Shown here: positions 1 to 8,565 of the stretch, one piece after another
Layout: the number at the start of each line of letters is the position of its first letter
Numbering within the stretch: position 1 is the first letter of the stretch
NCBI RefSeq assembly: GCF_021390935.1
Contig: NZ_JAJPUI010000002.1
Span: forward strand, 310,001-374,000
DNA length: 64,000 nucleotides
Direction: 5' to 3'
Origin: Streptomyces sp. CC228A
GTDB lineage: Bacteria > Actinomycetota > Actinomycetes > Streptomycetales > Streptomycetaceae
Made by a program: the position numbers and the translations under genes
The notes under the pieces: model-generated
Database searches by the model: none
Told to the model about the DNA's origin: nothing
Seen by the model: only the letters and a program-made list of their open reading frames with translations

Positions 1-1451
1 GCGGGCTCCAGCACGACGGCACGCCCAACGAGCTGCACGTCGTCACCGACGCCCGCACGGGCGCCAAGCTCTACGAGTGGCAGGCCGTGCACAACGGCAC
101 GGGCAACACCATGTACAGCGGCACGGTGACGCTGGGCACCGCCCAGTCGGGCTCCTCGTACACGCTCAGCGACACCGCGCGCGGCAACCACCGCACGTAC
201 AACCTGAACCGCGGCACCTCCGGCACGGGGACGCTGTTCTCCGGCTCCGACGACACGTGGGGCAACGGCCTGCCGTCCAACCTGGAGACGGCCGGCGCCG
301 ACGCCCACTACGGCGCCGCGCTCACCTGGGACTACTACAAGAACGTGCACGGCCGCAGCGGCATCCGCGGCGACGGCGTGGCCGCCTACTCCCGGGTCCA
401 CTACGGCAACAACTACGTCAACGCGTTCTGGCAGGACAGCTGCTTCTGCATGACGTACGGCGACGGCGCCAACAACAGCAAGCCGCTGACGTCCATCGAC
501 GTGGCCGCCCACGAGATGACCCACGGCCTCACCTCCAACACCGCGGGGCTGCGCTACAGCGGCGAGTCCGGCGGCCTGAACGAGGCCACGTCCGACATCT
601 TCGCCGCGGCCGTCGAGTTCTACGCCGACAACAGCGAGGACAAGGGCGACTACCTCGTCGGCGAGAAGATCGACATCCGCGGCAACGGCACCCCGCTGCG
701 GTACATGGACAAGCCGAGCAGGGACGGCAACTCGAAGGACTACTGGTACTCCGGCATCGGCAGCGTCGACGTGCACTACTCGTCCGGGCCGGCGAACCAC
801 TGGTACTACCTGCTCTCCGAGGGCAGCGGCACCAAGACCATCAACGGCGTCACCTACGACTCGCCGACCTCCGACGGCCTGCCCGTCACCGGCATCGGCC
901 GCGACAAGGCCTCGCTGATCTGGTTCAAGGCGCTCACCACCAAGTTCACCAGCACCACGAACTACGCGGGCGCCCGCACCGGGACCGTCGCCGTCGCCAC
1001 CGAGCTGTACGGCGCGGGCAGCGCCGAGGTGAAGGCCGTCGAGCACGCCTGGGCCGGCGTCAACGTCGGCTCCCGCCCCGACGACGGCGGCCCCGGCGAG
1101 CCCGGCAAGGTCTTCGAGAACGGGACCGACGTCAACGTCCCGGACCTGGGCACCGCCAGCTCCTCCGTCGCCGTCACCGGCCTGACCGGCGCCGCGCCCT
1201 CGAACCTGAAGGTCGGCGTGGACATCGTGCACACCTGGCGCGGTGACCTGGTCGTCGACCTGATCGCCCCCGACGGCTCGGCGTACCGCCTGAAGAACGC
1301 CAGCGGCAGCGACTCCGCGGACGACGTCCGGGAGACCTACACGGTGGACGCCTCCAGCGAGACCGCCAACGGCACCTGGCAGCTGCGGGTCCAGGACACC
1401 GCCCGCTACGACACCGGCTACATCAACAGCTTCAAGCTGACCTTCCCGTAA
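1..1451 (+). CDS. Secreted M4 (thermolysin-like) metalloprotease with P domain, 5' truncated
   Basis: The coding frame is open from base 3 to the TAA at 1449-1451; the start, signal peptide and most of the propeptide lie outside the window. The first residues look like the end of a propeptide (FTP/PepSY) region. The zinc motif HEMTH is at about 510-524 and the downstream zinc-ligand motif NEATSD at about 579-596, the arrangement of M4 neutral proteases. From about 1114 a C-terminal P domain (proprotein-convertase type beta-sandwich) follows, as in griselysin-like Streptomyces extracellular proteases. The role inferred from the family is extracellular protein degradation. It is convergent with glgP and separated from it by a very strong hairpin. 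Family and motif are seen directly; substrate preference is not known. Confidence 0.95.
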   Translation, partial: GLQHDGTPNELHVVTDARTGAKLYEWQAVHNGTGNTMYSGTVTLGTAQSGSSYTLSDTARGNHRTYNLNRGTSGTGTLFSGSDDTWGNGLPSNLETAGADAHYGAALTWDYYKNVHGRSGIRGDGVAAYSRVHYGNNYVNAFWQDSCFCMTYGDGANNSKPLTSIDVAAHEMTHGLTSNTAGLRYSGESGGLNEATSDIFAAAVEFYADNSEDKGDYLVGEKIDIRGNGTPLRYMDKPSRDGNSKDYWYSGIGSVDVHYSSGPANHWYYLLSEGSGTKTINGVTYDSPTSDGLPVTGIGRDKASLIWFKALTTKFTSTTNYAGARTGTVAVATELYGAGSAEVKAVEHAWAGVNVGSRPDDGGPGEPGKVFENGTDVNVPDLGTASSSVAVTGLTGAAPSNLKVGVDIVHTWRGDLVVDLIAPDGSAYRLKNASGSDSADDVRETYTVDASSETANGTWQLRVQDTARYDTGYINSFKLTFP

Positions 1452-1543
1452 GGGATCCGCAGGCAGGGCCCCCGCCCACCGGTCCCGGACGGGCCGGTGC
1501 GCGGGGCGAGCCCGCCGAGCGGACTCCCGCGAGCGGGAGAGCG

Positions 1544-1594
1544 CACGACGCGAGCGGCCGCCCGGGGCCTTCCCGGGCGGCCGCTCGCGTCGTG
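1544..1594. terminator. Bidirectional terminator hairpin between metalloprotease and glgP
   Basis: Perfect 23-bp inverted repeat (1544-1566 and 1572-1594) with a 5-nt loop in the 315-bp gap 1452-1766. It sits between two converging genes, so it probably ends both transcripts. There is no U tract, as is usual in Streptomyces. Nothing else is visible in the gap. Confidence 0.8.
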
Positions 1595-1766
1595 TACCGC
1601 GGCCCGGCGCCCCGCCGCCCCTCCTCCGGTACGGCCTCCGGCTCCACCGGACGGCCGACAGGGGTACCGCCCGGCGGGCCGATGCCCGCGGCGGGTGCGC
1701 ACGGCAGGCTGCTGCCCGGCCCGCCGTCCCGTACGAGGGGAGGGGACGGCGGGCCCGGGCGCGGGC

Positions 1767-4412
1767 TCAGCGCATCAGCACGCCTCCGCCCTCGCCCGTG
1801 GACTCGTTCGGCAGGGCGACCAGGCCCAGGTCCGCGCCCGAGGCCAGCAGCCCGTGGGCCGGCAGCACCCGGACCGTGTAGCCGAACGGCCCGGTGCGGT
1901 CCAGGCTCAGCGGGCCCTCGTACACCCAGCGGCCCTGCTGGTCGGGGCCCGAGCCGCCGCCCGCCGGCTTGAGCGGGAAGGGGCGGGCGTCGGTCAGCGA
2001 GTCCTGGGAGTCGACCCGGCCCGCCACGGCCTGCACCTCCACGTCGTCCGGCGTCAGGTCGCCCAGGGCCACCCGCACCCGCAGGGCGAGGGTGGCGCCG
2101 AGCTCGGCCACGTCGCTGGCCTCGTCGACCTCCACGTGGTCCACGGCCACACCGGGCCAGGCGGCACGCACCCGGGACTTCCAGTCGGCCAGCTCCCGGG
2201 CCGCGTCCGGGTCGAGGGCGCGGTGGGCGAGGGCCGCCGGGGTGTAGAGGCGCTCCACGTACTCCCGCACCATGCGGCCCGCGAGCACCTTCGGTCCGAG
2301 CGTGCCGAGGGTGCGGCGGACCATCTCGATCCAGCGGCCCGGCAGGCCCGCCGCGTTCCGGTCGTAGAAGCGCGGCGCCACCTGCTGCTCGATCAGCTCG
2401 TAGAGGGCGGTCGCCTCCAGGTCGTCGCGGCGGTCCTCGTCGGTCGCCTGCCCGTCGGCGGTGGGGATCGCCCAGCCGAAGTCCGGGTCGTACCACTCGT
2501 CCCACCAGCCGTCGCGGACCGACAGGTTGAGGCAGCCGTTCAGGGCGGCCTTCATCCCGCTGGTCCCGCACGCCTCCAGGGGGCGCAGGGGGTTGTTCAA
2601 CCACACGTCGCAGCCCGGATAGAGCTTCTGCGCCATGGCCATGCCGTAGTCCGGCAGGAAGACGATGCGGTGGCGGACGCGCGGGTCGTCGGCGAACCGC
2701 ACCATCTCCCGCACCAGCCGCTTGCCGCCGTCGTCGGCCGGGTGGGCCTTCCCCGCGACCACGATCTGCACCGGCCGCTCCGGGTGCAGCAGCAGCTCGC
2801 GGAGCCGGTCGCGGTCCCGGAGCATCAGCGTGAGCCGCTTGTACGAGGGGACGCGGCGGGCGAAGCCGATGGTGAGGACGTCCGGGTCGAGGACCTGGTC
2901 GATCCAGCCGAGTTCGGCGGCGCCGGCGCCGCGCTCCCGCCACGAGGCCCGCAGCCGGGCCCGCACCTCGTGGACGAGCTGCTCGCGCAGCGCCCGGCGG
3001 CACTCCCAGATCGCGGCGTCGTCGATCTCTGCCACGGCGTCCCAGCGCTGGGTGCCGCCGACGCTGAGGGCGTCCTCGGCGCGCTGGGCGCCGATCCTGC
3101 GGGCGCCCAGGCGGAACACCTCGGGTGCCACCCAGGTGGGGGCGTGGACGCCGTTGGTGATGGAGGTGATGGGCACCTCCTCCGGCTCGAAGCCGGGCCA
3201 CAGGCCGGCGAACATCGAGCGGCTCACCCCGCCGTGCAGGGTGGACACGCCGTTGGCGCGCTGCGCGAGGCGCAGGCCCATGACGGCCATGTTGAAGACG
3301 TTCGGCTCGCCGCCGGGGTACGTCTCGCGGCCGAGCTGGAGGATGCGGGCGGCGTCGACGCCGGGCAGTTCGGCGCCGGGGCCGAAGTGGCGGGCGATGA
3401 GGTCGCGGTCGAAGCGGTCGATGCCGGCGGCGACGGGGGTGTGGGTGGTGAACACCGTCCCGGCCCGTACGGCCTCCAGTGCCGCGTCGAAGCCGGTGCC
3501 TTCGTCGGTGAGCTCCCGGATCCGCTCCAGGCCGAGGAAGCCGGCGTGGCCCTCGTTGGTGTGGAACACCTCGGGCGAGGGGTGGCCGGTGAGCGCGCAG
3601 TAGGCGCGCACGGCCCGCACCCCTCCTATCCCGAGGAGCATCTCCTGCAGGAGCCGGTGCTCGCTGCCCCCGCCGTAGAGCCGGTCGGTCACGTTCCGCT
3701 CGCCGGGGCCGTTCTCCTCCACGTCGGAGTCGAGCAGCAGCAGCGGCACGCGGCCGACCTGGGCGACCCACACATGGGCGTGCAGGGAGCGGCCGCCGGG
3801 CAGGGCGAGGGAGATCCGCACGGGCGAGGAGTCGGTGCGGCGCAGCAGGGCGACCGGCAGCTCGTTGGGGTCGAGCAGCGGGTAGTGCTCCTGCTGCCAG
3901 CCGTCGCGGGACAGGGACTGGCGGAAGTAGCCGTGCCGGTAGAGCAGGCCGACGCCGACGAGCGGGACGCCGAGGTCGGAGGCGGCCTTGAGGTGGTCGC
4001 CGGCGAGGATGCCGAGGCCGCCCGAGTACTGCGGCAGGGCGGCGGTGATGCCGAACTCCGGGGAGAAGTAGGCGATGGCGGCCGGTGGTTCGGCGCCGGG
4101 CTCGGCGGTCTCCTGCTGGTTCTGGTACCAGCGCCGGCCCCGCAGGTAGTCGTCGAGATCGTCGGCGGCGGCGCCCAGGCGGCGCAGGAAGCGGCGGTCC
4201 CGGGAGAGTTCGGCGAGCCGGGCGGCCGGCACGGAGCCGAGCAGCCGCACGGGGTCGCCGCCGGCGGCGCGCCAGCCCTCGGGGTCGACGGCCTGGAACA
4301 GGTCGCGGGTCTCGGCGTGCCAGGACCAGCGCAGGTTCCGCGCCAGCTCGGCGAGGGGTCGCAGGGGTTCGGGCAGGACGGGGCGGACGGTGAATCGACG
4401 GATGGCCTTCAC
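1767..4412 (-). CDS. glgP: Alpha-glucan (glycogen/maltodextrin) phosphorylase
   Basis: 881-residue GT35 phosphorylase that releases glucose-1-phosphate from the non-reducing ends of alpha-1,4-glucan. The N-terminus, MKAIRRFTVRPVLPEPL, is typical of the actinobacterial alpha-glucan phosphorylase family. The PLP-binding segment GTSGMKAALNG is present, with the lysine at about residue 621. The GTG at 4412 is chosen because it gives the family N-terminus with AAGGTGGAG just upstream; another GTG lies three codons earlier. In S. coelicolor (from memory) glgP lies directly next to the divergent glgE; here an 8-kb accessory block lies between them. Together with GlgE, TreS, maltokinase and GlgB it handles intracellular alpha-glucan. 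Confidence 0.95.
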   Translation of the reverse strand: MKAIRRFTVRPVLPEPLRPLAELARNLRWSWHAETRDLFQAVDPEGWRAAGGDPVRLLGSVPAARLAELSRDRRFLRRLGAAADDLDDYLRGRRWYQNQQETAEPGAEPPAAIAYFSPEFGITAALPQYSGGLGILAGDHLKAASDLGVPLVGVGLLYRHGYFRQSLSRDGWQQEHYPLLDPNELPVALLRRTDSSPVRISLALPGGRSLHAHVWVAQVGRVPLLLLDSDVEENGPGERNVTDRLYGGGSEHRLLQEMLLGIGGVRAVRAYCALTGHPSPEVFHTNEGHAGFLGLERIRELTDEGTGFDAALEAVRAGTVFTTHTPVAAGIDRFDRDLIARHFGPGAELPGVDAARILQLGRETYPGGEPNVFNMAVMGLRLAQRANGVSTLHGGVSRSMFAGLWPGFEPEEVPITSITNGVHAPTWVAPEVFRLGARRIGAQRAEDALSVGGTQRWDAVAEIDDAAIWECRRALREQLVHEVRARLRASWRERGAGAAELGWIDQVLDPDVLTIGFARRVPSYKRLTLMLRDRDRLRELLLHPERPVQIVVAGKAHPADDGGKRLVREMVRFADDPRVRHRIVFLPDYGMAMAQKLYPGCDVWLNNPLRPLEACGTSGMKAALNGCLNLSVRDGWWDEWYDPDFGWAIPTADGQATDEDRRDDLEATALYELIEQQVAPRFYDRNAAGLPGRWIEMVRRTLGTLGPKVLAGRMVREYVERLYTPAALAHRALDPDAARELADWKSRVRAAWPGVAVDHVEVDEASDVAELGATLALRVRVALGDLTPDDVEVQAVAGRVDSQDSLTDARPFPLKPAGGGSGPDQQGRWVYEGPLSLDRTGPFGYTVRVLPAHGLLASGADLGLVALPNESTGEGGGVLMR

Positions 4413-4432
4413 GTGCTCCACCTTCGCAGGGG

Positions 4433-4475
4433 GTACGTACGTACAGTGGCGGACACACCACGGTATGCGTCCGCC
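4433..4475 (-). promoter_or_regulatory. Candidate glgP promoter/operator region
   Basis: Just upstream of glgP there are three tandem GTAC tetramers (4433-4444), which form a palindrome, and an inverted repeat GGCGGAC/GTCCGCC (4448-4454 and 4469-4475). No clear -35/-10 pair was found. Operator function is inferred from position only. Confidence 0.3.
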
Positions 4476-4491
4476 CTCCTGGTCAGACGGT

Positions 4492-4539
4492 AGTGCCACG
4501 GCGCCGCGCGCGGCCATGGCGCACGGCGCACGTGGCACT
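4492..4539 (-). terminator. Hairpin after the PrnB/PhzS-like operon
   Basis: Nine-base arms AGTGCCACG/CGTGGCACT (4492-4500 and 4531-4539) enclose further GC-rich pairing, starting 10 nt past the stop of the last operon gene. It probably limits read-through into glgP. Confidence 0.45.
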
Positions 4540-4549
4540 GGGGGCGCAC

Positions 4550-5857
4550 TCAGGGGAGCGCGCGCAGGGGTACGCCGTACGGGCTGCCGCGGTTGACGGT
4601 CTCCCGGTCGAAGGCGCCCGCCGCGGCGTACCGGGCGGCGATGGCCCGGCGCTCGTCGGGCGGGACGACCTCGTCGATGTCGGTGAACCCGCCGGGGGCC
4701 CGCTCGTGCGCGAGGTTGATGACGACCTCGGGCCCGAGCCGCCGGTTCGCCCGCTGGAGCGCGGTGGTGACCGGGCGGCGCTCCCGCTCGTACGCGGCCA
4801 GGGCGTCGTCCGGGTCGCGGTGGACGGCCAGGGCGTGCGCGAGGGCGCGGGCGTCGATGACGGACTGGGTGGCGCCGTTGGAGCCGATGGGGTACATGGC
4901 GTGGGCGGCGTCGCCGATGAGCGTGGTGCGGCCGTGCGTCCAGCGCGGCAGGGGGTCGCGGTCCACCATGGGGTACTCGTACGCGCCGTCGGCCGCGCGC
5001 AGCACCTCCGGGACGCTGACCCCGCCGAACTCCCAGCCCTCGTAGTGGTGCAGGATCCGGGCGAGCGGGACGGGCCGGTTCCAGTCGCCGAGGAAGCGCT
5101 CGTCCACACGGTCGGCGGGCATGGCGAGCGCCCAGTTGACGAGGACGTCGGGGCGGCGGAGGGAGGGTTCGGTCATCGGGTAGACGACGGCCTTGCGGCG
5201 GTCGTCGCCCGCGATGAACATGAAGGACCCGACGTGGCGGGCGGGCATGCGGGACACTCCGCGCCACACGAGCATGCCGTTCCACGGCGGTTCGCCCTCG
5301 TCGGGGTGGAGGGCGCGGCGGACGGCCGAGCGGATGCCGTCGGCACCGACCAGCACGTCCGGTTCGAGGAACGCGGTGCCGCGGACGCCGTCGCAGCGGT
5401 GCTCCAGGCGCACCCGGGGGCGGGCCCCGGGCGTGTCGGGCTGCTCGACGTGGGTGACGCGGACGCCGGTCACCAGCGCCTCGGGTCCGAGGCGCTCGCG
5501 GACGGCGTCGGTCAGGACCCGCTGCAGGTGGCCGCGGTGGACCGACAGCTGGGGCCAGCGGTAGCCGGCCCGCAGCCCGCGCTCCTCGCGGGAGATGAGG
5601 GCGCCGCCGGCGTGGTAGTAACGCAGTTCCCTGGTGCGGACGGCGTCGGTCTCCAGGTGTCCGAGGAGGCCGAGGGCGTCGAGCTCGCGCACGGCGTTGG
5701 GCATGAGGTTGAGGCCCGCGCCCACCGGCTGGATCCCGGAGGCGGCCTCGACGACGGTGACGCGCCCGAACCCCGCGGCGTGCAGGGCGAGCGCGGCGGT
5801 GAGCCCGGCGATGCCGCCGCCGGCGACCAGGAGGTCGGGTCTGGTGTCCTGGGTCAT
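4550..5857 (-). CDS. FAD-dependent aromatic monooxygenase, PhzS-like
   Basis: 435-residue class A flavoprotein hydroxylase. The N-terminal Rossmann motif GGGIAG is at residues 13-18 and the FAD-ribityl motif GDAAHAMYPIGSNGA starts at about residue 316. Segments such as YPMVDRDPLP and LVNWALAMPAD resemble remembered PhzS (5-methylphenazine-1-carboxylate monooxygenase), so PhzS-type flavin monooxygenase is the closest recognised family. It would hydroxylate or oxidatively decarboxylate an aromatic or N-heterocyclic substrate with NAD(P)H and O2. It is the last gene of a four-gene operon, 14 bp after the PrnB-like gene. No phenazine core genes are in the window, so the substrate is probably the product of the PrnB-like enzyme. 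The ATG at 5857 puts the FAD motif at the correct distance from the N-terminus. Confidence 0.88.
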   Translation of the reverse strand: MTQDTRPDLLVAGGGIAGLTAALALHAAGFGRVTVVEAASGIQPVGAGLNLMPNAVRELDALGLLGHLETDAVRTRELRYYHAGGALISREERGLRAGYRWPQLSVHRGHLQRVLTDAVRERLGPEALVTGVRVTHVEQPDTPGARPRVRLEHRCDGVRGTAFLEPDVLVGADGIRSAVRRALHPDEGEPPWNGMLVWRGVSRMPARHVGSFMFIAGDDRRKAVVYPMTEPSLRRPDVLVNWALAMPADRVDERFLGDWNRPVPLARILHHYEGWEFGGVSVPEVLRAADGAYEYPMVDRDPLPRWTHGRTTLIGDAAHAMYPIGSNGATQSVIDARALAHALAVHRDPDDALAAYERERRPVTTALQRANRRLGPEVVINLAHERAPGGFTDIDEVVPPDERRAIAARYAAAGAFDRETVNRGSPYGVPLRALP

Positions 5858-5871
5858 GTCCGGTCCGCCCC

Positions 5872-7020
5872 TCAGGCGGCCGGGGTGCGCGGGGCGGACA
5901 CGGCGGCGGGCGGCAGGGCCCGGCGGACCAGCGTCTCGTTGTCGCGGGTCAGGTCCAGGACGGTGCGCAGCAGGGCGACGGGGGCGCCGCCGCTGCCGCT
6001 GTCGTACAGGCGGAGGTCGTCGCGGTACGCCTTGCGGGCGATGCCGATGTGGCGGGCCCGGAAGGTCTTCAGGAGGCGCAGGACGCGGGCCAGGGAGTGG
6101 ACGGACGCGGTGAGCTGCGGGGGCAGCCGGCGGGCGCTCTCCCAGCTGAGCGCGGCGGACACCTTGCCGACGGCGGAGACGGAGCCGCGGTGGGCGGCGT
6201 GGAAGGCGCGCCAGGCCGGCAGGCTGTACTGGAGGGACTCGTCGAGGAAGGCGTCGTAGGCGGGGTCGGAGCGGTCGCTCTGCCACAGCGTGAGGTCGAC
6301 GAGCCACAGCGGCACCTGGGCGGCCGCGGGGCCGAGGTAGGCGCGCCCGGCGACGTCGATCTCCTCGAAGTAGGGCCGCAGGACGCGGGCGAAGAACTCG
6401 GGCGTGACGTTGGCGACGGTGAAGTCGATGGCGTCGACCACGGACTGGACGTGCTGTGCGGTGCGGTCCAGCGCGGGGGCGAACCCGGGGTCGTACGGTT
6501 CCAGCCGGGCCACCTCGGCGCAGGTGTCCAGGGCGGCGACGAGGCTGGGGAACACCATGCGGACGGCGTCCTGGAGGTGGCGCTCCATCTCGGTGGCGGT
6601 GTAGCTGCGGCGGCGCGCGCCGAGCGGGTTCCAGGTGGTGTAGTGGTGGACGGTGTCGCGGGGCACCATGTCGGTGCGGCGGCCCAGCTCCCGCAGGACC
6701 GGGAGGACTTCGGGGACGGCCGCGACGGGTTCGGTGCCGTGCCGCTTCAGGGAGCCGAGCAGCACCCCCAGGTCCCGCATCGCGGCGAGGCACTCGACGA
6801 CGCTCCACCGGGCGAGCCGGTCCGGTTCCGGTATGAGGGCGCGCAGGGCGACGGTCAGCGCGGGCACGTCCGCGGCGTGGTTCATGGCGGGGACGGCGGC
6901 GAGCAGCGCGTCGGCGCCGAGCGGGTCTGCCTCGCGTATCTCGGCGATGCGGTAGCGCGGTTCCGCAGGATCGTTGCTGCAGCAGACGAGTGCGGGCTCG
7001 ACAAGGTCGTACAGAGTCAA
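5872..7020 (-). CDS. PrnB-family (monodechloroaminopyrrolnitrin synthase-like) heme protein
   Basis: 382-residue protein recognisable as PrnB family, an indoleamine/tryptophan dioxygenase-superfamily branch. Matching segments are MRDLGVLLGSLKRHG (81-95), HHYTTWNP (125-132), YLGPAAAQVPL (228-238) and FRARHIGIARKAY (320-332). By alignment from memory, His324 falls on the heme-ligand histidine of Pseudomonas PrnB. PrnB rearranges 7-chlorotryptophan into the aminophenylpyrrole of pyrrolnitrin. No halogenase (PrnA/PrnC) or PrnD oxygenase is nearby, so the product here must differ. The only in-frame start near the N-terminus is TTG at 7020, with GAGAGGGG six bases upstream. It lies 105 bp after the MFS gene and 14 bp before the FAD monooxygenase. 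Family assignment is good; reaction is unknown. Confidence 0.85.
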   Translation of the reverse strand: MTLYDLVEPALVCCSNDPAEPRYRIAEIREADPLGADALLAAVPAMNHAADVPALTVALRALIPEPDRLARWSVVECLAAMRDLGVLLGSLKRHGTEPVAAVPEVLPVLRELGRRTDMVPRDTVHHYTTWNPLGARRRSYTATEMERHLQDAVRMVFPSLVAALDTCAEVARLEPYDPGFAPALDRTAQHVQSVVDAIDFTVANVTPEFFARVLRPYFEEIDVAGRAYLGPAAAQVPLWLVDLTLWQSDRSDPAYDAFLDESLQYSLPAWRAFHAAHRGSVSAVGKVSAALSWESARRLPPQLTASVHSLARVLRLLKTFRARHIGIARKAYRDDLRLYDSGSGGAPVALLRTVLDLTRDNETLVRRALPPAAVSAPRTPAA

Positions 7021-7125
7021 CGCTGGCCCCTCTCGGGCAGGTGTGAGATGACGGGTGACGGTGGCGGGCCCCGTGGGGCGGCCCGGCCGGCCGGCGGGTG
7101 GCCCGCCGGCCGGGCCGCCGGGCGG

Positions 7126-8565
7126 TCACCGCGGGTCGCCCACCCGGCCCTGGCGCGGGGTCGCCGCCGCAGCCGGCGGTGGGAACTTCCCGTGCTCCGA
7201 CGGAGTCGGGAGCCGGGGGGAGGGCGGGCGCAGCCGTACGGAGAGCAGGGCGGCCGCCGCCGCGAGGGCGGCACCGACGAGCAGCGCCGCACGGAAGCCG
7301 GTGGTCTGGTCGAGGGCGGTCGCCTCGGGTCCGCTGCGGGCGGTGGCGACGGCCACGAGGACGGCGAGGCCGAGCACGGAGCCGAACTGCTGGCTGGTGT
7401 TGACCAGGCCGGAGGCGAGCCCGGTCTCCTCGGGCCCGGCGTCGGCGGTGGCGGCCACGTTGGTGGCGACCACGACCAGGGGCAGGGCGGCACCGAGGAC
7501 GAGGCTGGGCACGAGGACGGTGGAGGCGAAGGTGCCGTCGCTGCTCAGGGCGAGGGCGAGCCACAGCATGCCCGCGCACAGCAGGGCGAAGCCGGCGACG
7601 GCGGTGCCCCGCAGGCCGAGGCGGGCGATGAGCCGCCCGGTCTGCGGCGCGGTGGCGACCACGACGAGGGACAGCGGCAGCAGCGCGAGCCCGCCGGCGA
7701 GCGGCGGGTACCGCAGCACGCTCTGGAGGTACAGGCTCACGAGGAAGAACATGGGGAACAGCGCCGTCTGGGCGAGGGCGCTCAGCAGGTTGGCGAGCCG
7801 CAGGGTGCGCCGCCGGACGACGGCGGGCGGGACGAGCGGATGGGCGGCGCGGCGCTCGACTGCGGCGAACAGGGCGAGCAGCAGCAGCCCGCAGGCCCCG
7901 GCGGTCCAGTCCCGGCCGACCAGCGCGTAGGCGAGGAGGCCCAGCCCGCAGGTGGCGGTGAGGGCCCCGGCGAGGTCGAAGCCCGCCGGCTGCGTCCTGG
8001 TGTCCCCGTCGAGGAGGCGCGGCGCGAGCAGGCAGAGGAGGGCGGCGAGGGCGACGTTGAGCCAGAAGGTGGACCGCCACCCCAGCAGGTCGGTGAGCAC
8101 GCCGCCGAGGACGGTGCCGGTGACCCCGCCGAGCCCGCCCATGGCGGCGAGGACGCCCAGCGCGCGGTGGCGGCCGGCGCCGTCCGGGAACAGGAGCAGG
8201 ACCAGCGCGAACGCCGCGGCCGCGGCGAGGGCGGCGCCGACGCCCTGGGCGGCCCGCGCGGCGGCCAGGACCTGCGCCGACGGGGCGAGCGCGCCGGCGG
8301 CGGAGGCCGCGCCGAGGACGGCGAGTCCGGCCGTGAACACCCGCCGGTGGCCGAAGCGGTCGGCGGCCCGCCCGGCGAGCAGGAGCAGTCCGCCGAAGGT
8401 GATCAGGTAGGCGTTGGCGACCCAGGACAGTCCGGCGGAGCCGACCCGCAGGTCGTCGCCGATCGGGTGGAGCGCCACGTTCACGAGGGCCGTGTCGGTG
8501 ATCAGCAGCAGCTGCGTGGAGGCGAGCAGGGCGAGTGCCCTGCCGCGCTGCGGGTCAGCGCTCAC
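7126..8565 (-). CDS. MFS drug exporter, 14-TM DHA2 type
   Basis: 479-residue membrane protein with many hydrophobic helices and the MFS motif A-like GRAADRFGHRR after the second helix. LDxxxVNVALP-type and GxxxGPxxGG-like segments of the DHA2 drug:proton antiporters are also seen. The GTG start at 8565 overlaps the HpaB stop by GTGA, so the two are translationally coupled. Its place inside the oxygenase operon suggests export of, or self-resistance to, the product of the cassette. The C-terminal ~35 residues are hydrophilic and Pro/Arg-rich. Confidence 0.92.
   Translation of the reverse strand: MSADPQRGRALALLASTQLLLITDTALVNVALHPIGDDLRVGSAGLSWVANAYLITFGGLLLLAGRAADRFGHRRVFTAGLAVLGAASAAGALAPSAQVLAAARAAQGVGAALAAAAAFALVLLLFPDGAGRHRALGVLAAMGGLGGVTGTVLGGVLTDLLGWRSTFWLNVALAALLCLLAPRLLDGDTRTQPAGFDLAGALTATCGLGLLAYALVGRDWTAGACGLLLLALFAAVERRAAHPLVPPAVVRRRTLRLANLLSALAQTALFPMFFLVSLYLQSVLRYPPLAGGLALLPLSLVVVATAPQTGRLIARLGLRGTAVAGFALLCAGMLWLALALSSDGTFASTVLVPSLVLGAALPLVVVATNVAATADAGPEETGLASGLVNTSQQFGSVLGLAVLVAVATARSGPEATALDQTTGFRAALLVGAALAAAAALLSVRLRPPSPRLPTPSEHGKFPPPAAAATPRQGRVGDPR

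Noticed and set aside
1432..4461. Very long open frames opposite and alongside glgP (and similar ones opposite glgE, pta, glxA and others)
   Set aside because: They arise from high GC3 in the real gene; composition is Arg/Pro/Gly-rich with no domain, and the true gene is clear on the other frame or strand.
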